Shown piece by piece: positions 11,767-25,493 of a stretch of 64,000 nt of DNA. The position numbers were made by a program, and so were the translations under genes. Each line of letters begins with the position of its first letter. Position 1 is the first letter of the stretch. Under the pieces are notes generated by a model that was not told where the DNA came from, ran no database searches, and saw only the letters and a list, made by a program, of their open reading frames with translations. This DNA is from Molossus alvarezi (taxonomy: Eukaryota; Chordata; Mammalia; Chiroptera; Molossidae). The stretch is from the NCBI GenBank assembly GCA_037176705.1, contig JBAWUJ010000119.1, positions 124,001 through 188,000 on the forward strand. The letters run 5' to 3'.

Positions 11767-13727
11767 CCAACCTATTCCAAATGAACTGTGTTAGTACTCT
11801 TCCCTTCAGTTGCACGAAAGCCACTTCCAGGAAGCCTAGAGCGTGAGGCTTCTCAAAGCACATGTTGTTTTGGTTAAGTGTTTAAGAAATGTCCATTTGT
11901 AAAGGTGTAATCACACTTAAACTTAGCAGTGGAAGTGTCTTTCTCTTGTTCCAGACAAAGAGACACAAGACTTGCGTGTGCAGTCTTGGATATACTGAAT
12001 TATGGGCAAAACTCTGTGAGAGCCAGGGGCCACATTCACTCAGTGGCATGTTTTTCCTTGGGAAGTTAAGTACCTTTGCAGGGAAAGTGTGAACAAACAT
12101 GTTCTAGTCCCACAACTGTTGGAATGATTGAATATTTCCATTTGGGTTAAGTTAATGCACAGATCTTGAGTAACATGAACATTTTAATGTACACTCTCCA
12201 CGTTTTGTGGAGAGATCCAGTCATATCATGGAAACAACAACTAGGAAAGAGCACCCTTATGTGTAGAATCAAAAGTCATCCCTTTTTGTGCTCTGTGTGG
12301 TTCATGGTTTCAAAGATTGGATCGAATTGAAGCCCATTTTTGAAGGCGATACTTGGGAAAAGTTTGGTTTCTGCTGTAGCAGTTGGTTTCGCATGATTCT
12401 GACTCAGAACAGAGAACCAACATATGGTCCAGACTGAATCAATGGAAAGATGGATAACTACTGGCGTTACACATGTGCATTCTTGAAGCAGTGAAACTGA
12501 ACACATCTAAAGTGATGTAGCTGAAACATTGGTTGTCTACATGCAAGGAGTAAATCCATGAATTGGAAGACACTGACAATACCATGGGTTTTTCACATTG
12601 AACATCTCTGTGAATTAGAACAAGACGAGTGTTCTAGAACAAATGCACTTGTGCAGTGGACCTGGGTATCCATTTCAATTACTTACACACTAATTATGCC
12701 CGGTGTGCAGGGCATACTTTACATTGCAGTGTTAAACAGTGTTGTAAGTAAATGCAGGTGTCTGCCTCCTTTCCTAGGTGACCAGAAAAGTCAACCTGTA
12801 CTAGTTGATGAGGCAGCTTTTCAACATACTACGTTTTAGCCTTGGATATGTGTTGTTGGCCTGGAAGTGTCTAGGAGTCATCTTGATATCCAATAAATGC
12901 TGGGCTGCAGAAATCAATCACATTGGTTAGGGCAATGTTCAGGTCATGGAAATCTATACCCTATTCAGTTCTACAAACATTCTTTACAGTTGTTACCGAA
13001 TGAATCAGTGTCATTCTTGGATCCATCATACATTTCACTGTTTGAACCGATTTCCTCACAAAACATAAGGAGTAGATGCCTCTTTTCTCCTGAGAATTCA
13101 CAGTCAACGCTTTCCATCATTGTGAAATGCTGGAATTGTACCTTGTTCATGAATGGAATCTCCTGAACCTATCTTTATATTTCCCTGTGACTAATTCAGC
13201 CAATTTTTTGATAACTGTCAAGTACTCCATCCTCTTATTCAAGCCATTTTAACAAAAAAGTGATCAATTTAAAAGAGGGAGTGTCAGTCTTTGAACAATG
13301 GTCATGGATTCACTTGTTTCAAGACTATTTCCTTGAAGAACCTAAGGGAACACACTGGCATAGTCAAAAGTGGTCATGACTGGTGTTCTTCTGTGCAGAA
13401 TAATATAATAACACTCAGTTCAAGAGCAGAATGGAAACCTTAATACGGTTGCAGTGTCAAATTGACTGTTTGGTGGCTCTCTCTTGTAAGAACTGTGTTC
13501 CAATAGACAACCTGCTTCAAATAATATCCAAATATTGAGAAAAAGACTCTAGGGCTATACCCAGTTCACACGTCATTGAACCACCACTGTTGTACTGTTT
13601 TTCACATTACGTGTTCTCAGTACAGGTGGGGAAAGTATTGATTTAAGGTAATGTGGCAACCTAACTTTTGATAGGTCGTTAGACATACTTTTCCCTCTAG
13701 TTTGTTTGTAGGACAGTGTAACCAAAC
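11767..13727. repeat. Unit 7, modal haplotype
   Basis: This copy returns to the modal state, with 1459C at base 13225, between two units or runs carrying 1459A. Confidence 0.95.
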
Positions 13728-15688
13728 CCAACCTATTCCAAATGAACTGTGTTAGTACTCTTCCCTTCAGTTGCACGAAAGCCACTTCCAGGAAGCCTAG
13801 AGCGTGAGGCTTCTCAAAGCACATGTTGTTTTGGTTAAGTGTTTAAGAAATGTCCATTTGTAAAGGTGTAATCACACTTAAACTTAGCAGTGGAAGTGTC
13901 TTTCTCTTGTTCCAGACAAAGAGACACAAGACTTGCGTGTGCAGTCTTGGATATACTGAATTATGGGCAAAACTCTGTGAGAGCCAGGGGCCACATTCAC
14001 TCAGTGGCATGTTTTTCCTTGGGAAGTTAAGTACCTTTGCAGGGAAAGTGTGAACAAACATGTTCTAGTCCCACAACTGTTGGAATGATTGAATATTTCC
14101 ATTTGGGTTAAGTTAATGCACAGATCTTGAGTAACATGAACATTTTAATGTACACTCTCCACGTTTTGTGGAGAGATCCAGTCATATCATGGAAACAACA
14201 ACTAGGAAAGAGCACCCTTATGTGTAGAATCAAAAGTCATCCCTTTTTGTGCTCTGTGTGGTTCATGGTTTCAAAGATTGGATCGAATTGAAGCCCATTT
14301 TTGAAGGCGATACTTGGGAAAAGTTTGGTTTCTGCTGTAGCAGTTGGTTTCGCATGATTCTGACTCAGAACAGAGAACCAACATATGGTCCAGACTGAAT
14401 CAATGGAAAGATGGATAACTACTGGCGTTACACATGTGCATTCTTGAAGCAGTGAAACTGAACACATCTAAAGTGATGTAGCTGAAACATTGGTTGTCTA
14501 CATGCAAGGAGTAAATCCATGAATTGGAAGACACTGACAATACCATGGGTTTTTCACATTGAACATCTCTGTGAATTAGAACAAGACGAGTGTTCTAGAA
14601 CAAATGCACTTGTGCAGTGGACCTGGGTATCCATTTCAATTACTTACACACTAATTATGCCCGGTGTGCAGGGCATACTTTACATTGCAGTGTTAAACAG
14701 TGTTGTAAGTAAATGCAGGTGTCTGCCTCCTTTCCTAGGTGACCAGAAAAGTCAACCTGTACTAGTTGATGAGGCAGCTTTTCAACATACTACGTTTTAG
14801 CCTTGGATATGTGTTGTTGGCCTGGAAGTGTCTAGGAGTCATCTTGATATCCAATAAATGCTGGGCTGCAGAAATCAATCACATTGGTTAGGGCAATGTT
14901 CAGGTCATGGAAATCTATACCCTATTCAGTTCTACAAACATTCTTTACAGTTGTTACCGAATGAATCAGTGTCATTCTTGGATCCATCATACATTTCACT
15001 GTTTGAACCGATTTCCTCACAAAACATAAGGAGTAGATGCCTCTTTTCTCCTGAGAATTCACAGTCAACGCTTTCCATCATTGTGAAATGCTGGAATTGT
15101 ACCTTGTTCATGAATGGAATCTCCTGAACCTATCTTTATATTTCCCTGTGACTAATTCAGCCAATTTTTTGATAACTGTCAAGTAATCCATCCTCTTATT
15201 CAAGCCATTTTAACAAAAAAGTGATCAATTTAAAAGAGGGAGTGTCAGTCTTTGAACAATGGTCATGGATTCACTTGTTTCAAGACTATTTCCTTGAAGA
15301 ACCTAAGGGAACACACTGGCATAGTCAAAAGTGGTCATGACTGGTGTTCTTCTGTGCAGAATAATATAATAACACTCAGTTCAAGAGCAGAATGGAAACC
15401 TTAATACGGTTGCAGTGTCAAATTGACTGTTTGGTGGCTCTCTCTTGTAAGAACTGTGTTCCAATAGACAACCTGCTTCAAATAATATCCAAATATTGAG
15501 AAAAAGACTCTAGGGCTATACCCAGTTCACACGTCATTGAACCACCACTGTTGTACTGTTTTTCACATTACGTGTTCTCAGTACAGGTGGGGAAAGTATT
15601 GATTTAAGGTAATGTGGCAACCTAACTTTTGATAGGTCGTTAGACATACTTTTCCCTCTAGTTTGTTTGTAGGACGGTGTAACCAAAC
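13728..15688. repeat. Unit 8, 1459A plus 1949G haplotype
   Basis: It carries A at base 15186 (unit position 1459) and G at base 15676 (unit position 1949). The G creates a CpG. Every unit with 1949G also has 1459A, so 1949G appears nested within the 1459A lineage. Confidence 0.95.
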
Positions 15689-18600
15689 CCAACCTATTCC
15701 AAATGAACTGTGTTAGTACTCTTCCCTTCAGTTGCACGAAAGCCACTTCCAGGAAGCCTAGAGCGTGAGGCTTCTCAAAGCACATGTTGTTTTGGTTAAG
15801 TGTTTAAGAAATGTCCATTTGTAAAGGTGTAATCACACTTAAACTTAGCAGTGGAAGTGTCTTTCTCTTGTTCCAGACAAAGAGACACAAGACTTGCGTG
15901 TGCAGTCTTGGATATACTGAATTATGGGCAAAACTCTGTGAGAGCCAGGGGCCACATTCACTCAGTGGCATGTTTTTCCTTGGGAAGTTAAGTACCTTTG
16001 CAGGGAAAGTGTGAACAAACATGTTCTAGTCCCACAACTGTTGGAATGATTGAATATTTCCATTTGGGTTAAGTTAATGCACAGATCTTGAGTAACATGA
16101 ACATTTTAATGTACACTCTCCACGTTTTGTGGAGAGATCCAGTCATATCATGGAAACAACAACTAGGAAAGAGCACCCTTATGTGTAGAATCAAAAGTCA
16201 TCCCTTTTTGTGCTCTGTGTGGTTCATGGTTTCAAAGATTGGATCGAATTGAAGCCCATTTTTGAAGGCGATACTTGGGAAAAGTTTGGTTTCTGCTGTA
16301 GCAGTTGGTTTCGCATGATTCTGACTCAGAACAGAGAACCAACATATGGTCCAGACTGAATCAATGGAAAGATGGATAACTACTGGCGTTACACATGTGC
16401 ATTCTTGAAGCAGTGAAACTGAACACATCTAAAGTGATGTAGCTGAAACATTGGTTGTCTACATGCAAGGAGTAAATCCATGAATTGGAAGACACTGACA
16501 ATACCATGGGTTTTTCACATTGAACATCTCTGTGAATTAGAACAAGACGAGTGTTCTAGAACAAATGCACTTGTGCAGTGGACCTGGGTATCCATTTCAA
16601 TTACTTACACACTAATTATGCCCGGTGTGCAGGGCATACTTTACATTGCAGTGTTAAACAGTGTTGTAAGTAAATGCAGGTGTCTGCCTCCTTTCCTAGG
16701 TGACCAGAAAAGTCAACCTGTACTAGTTGATGAGGCAGCTTTTCAACATACTACGTTTTAGCCTTGGATATGTGTTGTTGGCCTGGAAGTGTCTAGGAGT
16801 CATCTTGATATCCAATAAATGCTGGGCTGCAGAAATCAATCACATTGGTTAGGGCAATGTTCAGGTCATGGAAATCTATACCCTATTCAGTTCTACAAAC
16901 ATTCTTTACAGTTGTTACCGAATGAATCAGTGTCATTCTTGGATCCATCATACATTTCACTGTTTGAACCGATTTCCTCACAAAACATAAGGAGTAGATG
17001 CCTCTTTTCTCCTGAGAATTCACAGTCAACGCTTTCCATCATTGTGAAATGCTGGAATTGTACCTTGTTCATGAATGGAATCTCCTGAACCTATCTTTAT
17101 ATTTCCCTGTGACTAATTCAGCCAATTTTTTGATAACTGTCAAGTACTCCATCCTCTTATTCAAGCCATTTTAACAAAAAAGTGATCAATTTAAAAGAGG
17201 GAGTGTCAGTCTTTGAACAATGGTCATGGATTCACTTGTTTCAAGACTATTTCCTTGAAGAACCTAAGGGAACACACTGGCATAGTCAAAAGTGGTCATG
17301 ACTGGTGTTCTTCTGTGCAGAATAATATAATAACACTCAGTTCAAGAGCAGAATGGAAACCTTAATACGGTTGCAGTGTCAAATTGACTGTTTGGTGGCT
17401 CTCTCTTGTAAGAACTGTGTTCCAATAGACAACCTGCTTCAAATAATATCCAAATATTGAGAAAAAGACTCTAGGGCTATACCCAGTTCACACGTCATTG
17501 AACCACCACTGTTGTACTGTTTTTCACATTACGTGTTCTCAGTACAGGTGGGGAAAGTATTGATTTAAGGTAATGTGGCAACCTAACTTTTGATAGGTCG
17601 TTAGACATACTTTTCCCTCTAGTTTGTTTGTAGGACAGTGTAACCAAACCCAACCTATTCCAAATGAACTGTGTTAGTACTCTTCCCTTCAGTTGCACGA
17701 AAGCCACTTCCAGGAAGCCTAGAGCGTGAGGCTTCTCAAAGCACATGTTGTTTTGGTTAAGTGTTTAAGAAATGTCCATTTGTAAAGGTGTAATCACACT
17801 TAAACTTAGCAGTGGAAGTGTCTTTCTCTTGTTCCAGACAAAGAGACACAAGACTTGCGTGTGCAGTCTTGGATATACTGAATTATGGGCAAAACTCTGT
17901 GAGAGCCAGGGGCCACATTCACTCAGTGGCATGTTTTTCCTTGGGAAGTTAAGTACCTTTGCAGGGAAAGTGTGAACAAACATGTTCTAGTCCCACAACT
18001 GTTGGAATGATTGAATATTTCCATTTGGGTTAAGTTAATGCACAGATCTTGAGTAACATGAACATTTTAATGTACACTCTCCACGTTTTGTGGAGAGATC
18101 CAGTCATATCATGGAAACAACAACTAGGAAAGAGCACCCTTATGTGTAGAATCAAAAGTCATCCCTTTTTGTGCTCTGTGTGGTTCATGGTTTCAAAGAT
18201 TGGATCGAATTGAAGCCCATTTTTGAAGGCGATACTTGGGAAAAGTTTGGTTTCTGCTGTAGCAGTTGGTTTCGCATGATTCTGACTCAGAACAGAGAAC
18301 CAACATATGGTCCAGACTGAATCAATGGAAAGATGGATAACTACTGGCGTTACACATGTGCATTCTTGAAGCAGTGAAACTGAACACATCTAAAGTGATG
18401 TAGCTGAAACATTGGTTGTCTACATGCAAGGAGTAAATCCATGAATTGGAAGACACTGACAATACCATGGGTTTTTCACATTGAACATCTCTGTGAATTA
18501 GAACAAGACGAGTGTTCTAGAACAAATGCACTTGTGCAGTGGACCTGGGTATCCATTTCAATTACTTACACACTAATTATGCCCGGTGTGCAGGGCATAC

Positions 18601-19610
18601 TTTACATTGCAGTGTTAAACAGTGTTGTAAGTAAATGCAGGTGTCTGCCTCCTTTCCTAGGTGACCAGAAAAGTCAACCTGTACTAGTTGATGAGGCAGC
18701 TTTTCAACATACTACGTTTTAGCCTTGGATATGTGTTGTTGGCCTGGAAGTGTCTAGGAGTCATCTTGATATCCAATAAATGCTGGGCTGCAGAAATCAA
18801 TCACATTGGTTAGGGCAATGTTCAGGTCATGGAAATCTATACCCTATTCAGTTCTACAAACATTCTTTACAGTTGTTACCGAATGAATCAGTGTCATTCT
18901 TGGATCCATCATACATTTCACTGTTTGAACCGATTTCCTCACAAAACATAAGGAGTAGATGCCTCTTTTCTCCTGAGAATTCACAGTCAACGCTTTCCAT
19001 CATTGTGAAATGCTGGAATTGTACCTTGTTCATGAATGGAATCTCCTGAACCTATCTTTATATTTCCCTGTGACTAATTCAGCCAATTTTTTGATAACTG
19101 TCAAGTACTCCATCCTCTTATTCAAGCCATTTTAACAAAAAAGTGATCAATTTAAAAGAGGGAGTGTCAGTCTTTGAACAATGGTCATGGATTCACTTGT
19201 TTCAAGACTATTTCCTTGAAGAACCTAAGGGAACACACTGGCATAGTCAAAAGTGGTCATGACTGGTGTTCTTCTGTGCAGAATAATATAATAACACTCA
19301 GTTCAAGAGCAGAATGGAAACCTTAATACGGTTGCAGTGTCAAATTGACTGTTTGGTGGCTCTCTCTTGTAAGAACTGTGTTCCAATAGACAACCTGCTT
19401 CAAATAATATCCAAATATTGAGAAAAAGACTCTAGGGCTATACCCAGTTCACACGTCATTGAACCACCACTGTTGTACTGTTTTTCACATTACGTGTTCT
19501 CAGTACAGGTGGGGAAAGTATTGATTTAAGGTAATGTGGCAACCTAACTTTTGATAGGTCGTTAGACATACTTTTCCCTCTAGTTTGTTTGTAGGACAGT
19601 GTAACCAAAC
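15689..19610. repeat. Units 9-10, modal haplotype
   Basis: Units start at 15689 and 17650 and show no difference from the reference units. With unit 8 they form a three-unit pattern that recurs at units 11-13. Confidence 0.95.
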
Positions 19611-21571
19611 CCAACCTATTCCAAATGAACTGTGTTAGTACTCTTCCCTTCAGTTGCACGAAAGCCACTTCCAGGAAGCCTAGAGCGTGAGGCTTCTCAA
19701 AGCACATGTTGTTTTGGTTAAGTGTTTAAGAAATGTCCATTTGTAAAGGTGTAATCACACTTAAACTTAGCAGTGGAAGTGTCTTTCTCTTGTTCCAGAC
19801 AAAGAGACACAAGACTTGCGTGTGCAGTCTTGGATATACTGAATTATGGGCAAAACTCTGTGAGAGCCAGGGGCCACATTCACTCAGTGGCATGTTTTTC
19901 CTTGGGAAGTTAAGTACCTTTGCAGGGAAAGTGTGAACAAACATGTTCTAGTCCCACAACTGTTGGAATGATTGAATATTTCCATTTGGGTTAAGTTAAT
20001 GCACAGATCTTGAGTAACATGAACATTTTAATGTACACTCTCCACGTTTTGTGGAGAGATCCAGTCATATCATGGAAACAACAACTAGGAAAGAGCACCC
20101 TTATGTGTAGAATCAAAAGTCATCCCTTTTTGTGCTCTGTGTGGTTCATGGTTTCAAAGATTGGATCGAATTGAAGCCCATTTTTGAAGGCGATACTTGG
20201 GAAAAGTTTGGTTTCTGCTGTAGCAGTTGGTTTCGCATGATTCTGACTCAGAACAGAGAACCAACATATGGTCCAGACTGAATCAATGGAAAGATGGATA
20301 ACTACTGGCGTTACACATGTGCATTCTTGAAGCAGTGAAACTGAACACATCTAAAGTGATGTAGCTGAAACATTGGTTGTCTACATGCAAGGAGTAAATC
20401 CATGAATTGGAAGACACTGACAATACCATGGGTTTTTCACATTGAACATCTCTGTGAATTAGAACAAGACGAGTGTTCTAGAACAAATGCACTTGTGCAG
20501 TGGACCTGGGTATCCATTTCAATTACTTACACACTAATTATGCCCGGTGTGCAGGGCATACTTTACATTGCAGTGTTAAACAGTGTTGTAAGTAAATGCA
20601 GGTGTCTGCCTCCTTTCCTAGGTGACCAGAAAAGTCAACCTTTACTAGTTGATGAGGCAGCTTTTCAACATACTACGTTTTAGCCTTGGATATGTGTTGT
20701 TGGCCTGGAAGTGTCTAGGAGTCATCTTGATATCCAATAAATGCTGGGCTGCAGAAATCAATCACATTGGTTAGGGCAATGTTCAGGTCATGGAAATCTA
20801 TACCCTATTCAGTTCTACAAACATTCTTTACAGTTGTTACCGAATGAATCAGTGTCATTCTTGGATCCATCATACATTTCACTGTTTGAACCGATTTCCT
20901 CACAAAACATAAGGAGTAGATGCCTCTTTTCTCCTGAGAATTCACAGTCAACGCTTTCCATCATTGTGAAATGCTGGAATTGTACCTTGTTCATGAATGG
21001 AATCTCCTGAACCTATCTTTATATTTCCCTGTGACTAATTCAGCCAATTTTTTGATAACTGTCAAGTAATCCATCCTCTTATTCAAGCCATTTTAACAAA
21101 AAAGTGATCAATTTAAAAGAGGGAGTGTCAGTCTTTGAACAATGGTCATGGATTCACTTGTTTCAAGACTATTTCCTTGAAGAACCTAAGGGAACACACT
21201 GGCATAGTCAAAAGTGGTCATGACTGGTGTTCTTCTGTGCAGAATAATATAATAACACTCAGTTCAAGAGCAGAATGGAAACCTTAATACGGTTGCAGTG
21301 TCAAATTGACTGTTTGGTGGCTCTCTCTTGTAAGAACTGTGTTCCAATAGACAACCTGCTTCAAATAATATCCAAATATTGAGAAAAAGACTCTAGGGCT
21401 ATACCCAGTTCACACGTCATTGAACCACCACTGTTGTACTGTTTTTCACATTACGTGTTCTCAGTACAGGTGGGGAAAGTATTGATTTAAGGTAATGTGG
21501 CAACCTAACTTTTGATAGGTCGTTAGACATACTTTTCCCTCTAGTTTGTTTGTAGGACGGTGTAACCAAAC
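19611..21571. repeat. Unit 11, 1459A plus 1949G with private 1032T
   Basis: It carries A at 21069 and G at 21559 like unit 8, plus a G-to-T change at base 20642 (unit position 1032) seen in no other copy. The private change makes this unit a unique marker within the array. Confidence 0.95.
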
Positions 21572-23532
21572 CCAACCTATTCCAAATGAACTGTGTTAGT
21601 ACTCTTCCCTTCAGTTGCACGAAAGCCACTTCCAGGAAGCCTAGAGCGTGAGGCTTCTCAAAGCACATGTTGTTTTGGTTAAGTGTTTAAGAAATGTCCA
21701 TTTGTAAAGGTGTAATCACACTTAAACTTAGCAGTGGAAGTGTCTTTCTCTTGTTCCAGACAAAGAGACACAAGACTTGCGTGTGCAGTCTTGGATATAC
21801 TGAATTATGGGCAAAACTCTGTGAGAGCCAGGGGCCACATTCACTCAGTGGCATGTTTTTCCTTGGGAAGTTAAGTACCTTTGCAGGGAAAGTGTGAACA
21901 AACATGTTCTAGTCCCACAACTGTTGGAATGATTGAATATTTCCATTTGGGTTAAGTTAATGCACAGATCTTGAGTAACATGAACATTTTAATGTACACT
22001 CTCCACGTTTTGTGGAGAGATCCAGTCATATCATGGAAACAACAACTAGGAAAGAGCACCCTTATGTGTAGAATCAAAAGTCATCCCTTTTTGTGCTCTG
22101 TGTGGTTCATGGTTTCAAAGATTGGATCGAATTGAAGCCCATTTTTGAAGGCGATACTTGGGAAAAGTTTGGTTTCTGCTGTAGCAGTTGGTTTCGCATG
22201 ATTCTGACTCAGAACAGAGAACCAACATATGGTCCAGACTGAATCAATGGAAAGATGGATAACTACTGGCGTTACACATGTGCATTCTTGAAGCAGTGAA
22301 ACTGAACACATCTAAAGTGATGTAGCTGAAACATTGGTTGTCTACATGCAAGGAGTAAATCCATGAATTGGAAGACACTGACAATACCATGGGTTTTTCA
22401 CATTGAACATCTCTGTGAATTAGAACAAGACGAGTGTTCTAGAACAAATGCACTTGTGCAGTGGACCTGGGTATCCATTTCAATTACTTACACACTAATT
22501 ATGCCCGGTGTGCAGGGCATACTTTACATTGCAGTGTTAAACAGTGTTGTAAGTAAATGCAGGTGTCTGCCTCCTTTCCTAGGTGACCAGAAAAGTCAAC
22601 CTGTACTAGTTGATGAGGCAGCTTTTCAACATACTACGTTTTAGCCTTGGATATGTGTTGTTGGCCTGGAAGTGTCTAGGAGTCATCTTGATATCCAATA
22701 AATGCTGGGCTGCAGAAATCAATCACATTGGTTAGGGCAATGTTCAGGTCATGGAAATCTATACCCTATTCAGTTCTACAAACATTCTTTACAGTTGTTA
22801 CCGAATGAATCAGTGTCATTCTTGGATCCATCATACATTTCACTGTTTGAACCGATTTCCTCACAAAACATAAGGAGTAGATGCCTCTTTTCTCCTGAGA
22901 ATTCACAGTCAACGCTTTCCATCATTGTGAAATGCTGGAATTGTACCTTGTTCATGAATGGAATCTCCTGAACCTATCTTTATATTTCCCTGTGACTAAT
23001 TCAGCCAATTTTTTGATAACTGTCAAGTACTCCATCCTCTTATTCAAGCCATTTTAACAAAAAAGTGATCAATTTAAAAGAGGGAGTGTCAGTCTTTGAA
23101 CAATGGTCATGGATTCACTTGTTTCAAGACTATTTCCTTGAAGAACCTAAGGGAACACACTGGCATAGTCAAAAGTGGTCATGACTGGTGTTCTTCTGTG
23201 CAGAATAATATAATAACACTCAGTTCAAGAGCAGAATGGAAACCTTAATACGGTTGCAGTGTCAAATTGACTGTTTGGTGGCTCTCTCTTGTAAGAACTG
23301 TGTTCCAATAGACAACCTGCTTCAAATAATATCCAAATATTGAGAAAAAGACTCTAGGGCTATACCCAGTTCACACGTCATTGAACCACCACTGTTGTAC
23401 TGTTTTTCACATTACGTGTTCTCAGTACAGGTGGGGAAAGTATTGATTTAAGGTAATGTGGCAACCTAACTTTTGATAGGTCGTTAGACATACTTTTCCC
23501 TCTAGTTTGTTTGTAGGACAGTGTAACCAAAC
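21572..23532. repeat. Unit 12, modal haplotype
   Basis: It matches the reference at all eight variable positions. It holds the same place relative to unit 11 as unit 9 does relative to unit 8. Confidence 0.95.
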
Positions 23533-25493
23533 CCAACCTATTCCAAATGAACTGTGTTAGTACTCTTCCCTTCAGTTGCACGAAAGCCACTTCCAGGAAG
23601 CCTAGAGCGTGAGGCTTCTCAAAGCACATGTTGTTTTGGTTAAGTGTTTAAGAAATGTCCATTTGTAAAGGTGTAATCACACTTAAACTTAGCAGTGGAA
23701 GTGTCTTTCTCTTGTTCCAGACAAAGAGACACAAGACTTGCGTGTGCAGTCTTGGATATACTGAATTATGGGCAAAACTCTGTGAGAGCCAGGGGCCACA
23801 TTCACTCAGTGGCATGTTTTTCCTTGGGAAGTTAAGTACCTTTGCAGGGAAAGTGTGAACAAACATGTTCTAGTCCCACAACTGTTGGAATGATTGAATA
23901 TTTCCATTTGGGTGAAGTTAATGCACAGATCTTGAGTAACATGAACATTTTAATGTACACTCTCCACGTTTTGTGGAGAGATCCAGTCATATCATGGAAA
24001 CAACAACTAGGAAAGAGCACCCTTATGTGTAGAATCAAAAGTCATCCCTTTTTGTGCTCTGTGTGGTTCATGGTTTCAAAGATTGGATCGAATTGAAGCC
24101 CATTTTTGAAGGCGATACTTGGGAAAAGTTTGGTTTCTGCTGTAGCAGTTGGTTTCGCATGATTCTGACTCAGAACAGAGAACCAACATATGGTCCAGAC
24201 TGAATCAATGGAAAGATGGATAACTACTGGCGTTACACATGTGCATTCTTGAAGCAGTGAAACTGAACACATCTAAAGTGATGTAGCTGAAACATTGGTT
24301 GTCTACATGCAAGGAGTAAATCCATGAATTGGAAGACACTGACAATACCATGGGTTTTTCACATTGAACATCTCTGTGAATTAGAACAAGACGAGTGTTC
24401 TAGAACAAATGCACTTGTGCAGTGGACCTGGGTATCCATTTCAATTACTTACACACTAATTATGCCCGGTGTGCAGGGCATACTTTACATTGCAGTGTTA
24501 AACAGTGTTGTAAGTAAATGCAGGTGTCTGCCTCCTTTCCTAGGTGACCAGAAAAGTCAACCTGTACTAGTTGATGAGGCAGCTTTTCAACATACTACGT
24601 TTTAGCCTTGGATATGTGTTGTTGGCCTGGAAGTGTCTAGGAGTCATCTTGATATCCAATAAATGCTGGGCTGCAGAAATCAATCACATTGGTTAGGGCA
24701 ATGTTCAGGTCATGGAAATCTATACCCTATTCAGTTCTACAAACATTCTTTACAGTTGTTACCGAATGAATCAGTGTCATTCTTGGATCCATCATACATT
24801 TCACTGTTTGAACCGATTTCCTCACAAAACATAAGGAGTAGATGCCTCTTTTCTCCTGAGAATTCACAGTCAACGCTTTCCATCATTGTGAAATGCTGGA
24901 ATTGTACCTTGTTCATGAATGGAATCTCCTGAACCTATCTTTATATTTCCCTGTGACTAATTCAGCCAATTTTTTGATAACTGTCAAGTACTCCATCCTC
25001 TTATTCAAGCCATTTTAACAAAAAAGTGATCAATTTAAAAGAGGGAGTGTCAGTCTTTGAACAATGGTCATGGATTCACTTGTTTCAAGACTATTTCCTT
25101 GAAGAACCTAAGGGAACACACTGGCATAGTCAAAAGTGGTCATGACTGGTGTTCTTCTGTGCAGAATAATATAATAACACTCAGTTCAAGAGCAGAATGG
25201 AAACCTTAATACGGTTGCAGTGTCAAATTGACTGTTTGGTGGCTCTCTCTTGTAAGAACTGTGTTCCAATAGACAACCTGCTTCAAATAATATCCAAATA
25301 TTGAGAAAAAGACTCTAGGGCTATACCCAGTTCACACGTCATTGAACCACCACTGTTGTACTGTTTTTCACATTACGTGTTCTCAGTACAGGTGGGGAAA
25401 GTATTGATTTAAGGTAATGTGGCAACCTAACTTTTGATAGGTCGTTAGACATACTTTTCCCTCTAGTTTGTTTGTAGGACAGTGTAACCAAAC
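23533..25493. repeat. Unit 13, modal with private 382G
   Basis: It is modal except for T-to-G at base 23914 (unit position 382). This single change removes a stop codon on both strands, opening frames at 23842-24096 (+, 84 codons) and 23832-24038 (-, 68 codons) that no other unit has. Nothing suggests that either is a gene. Confidence 0.95.
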
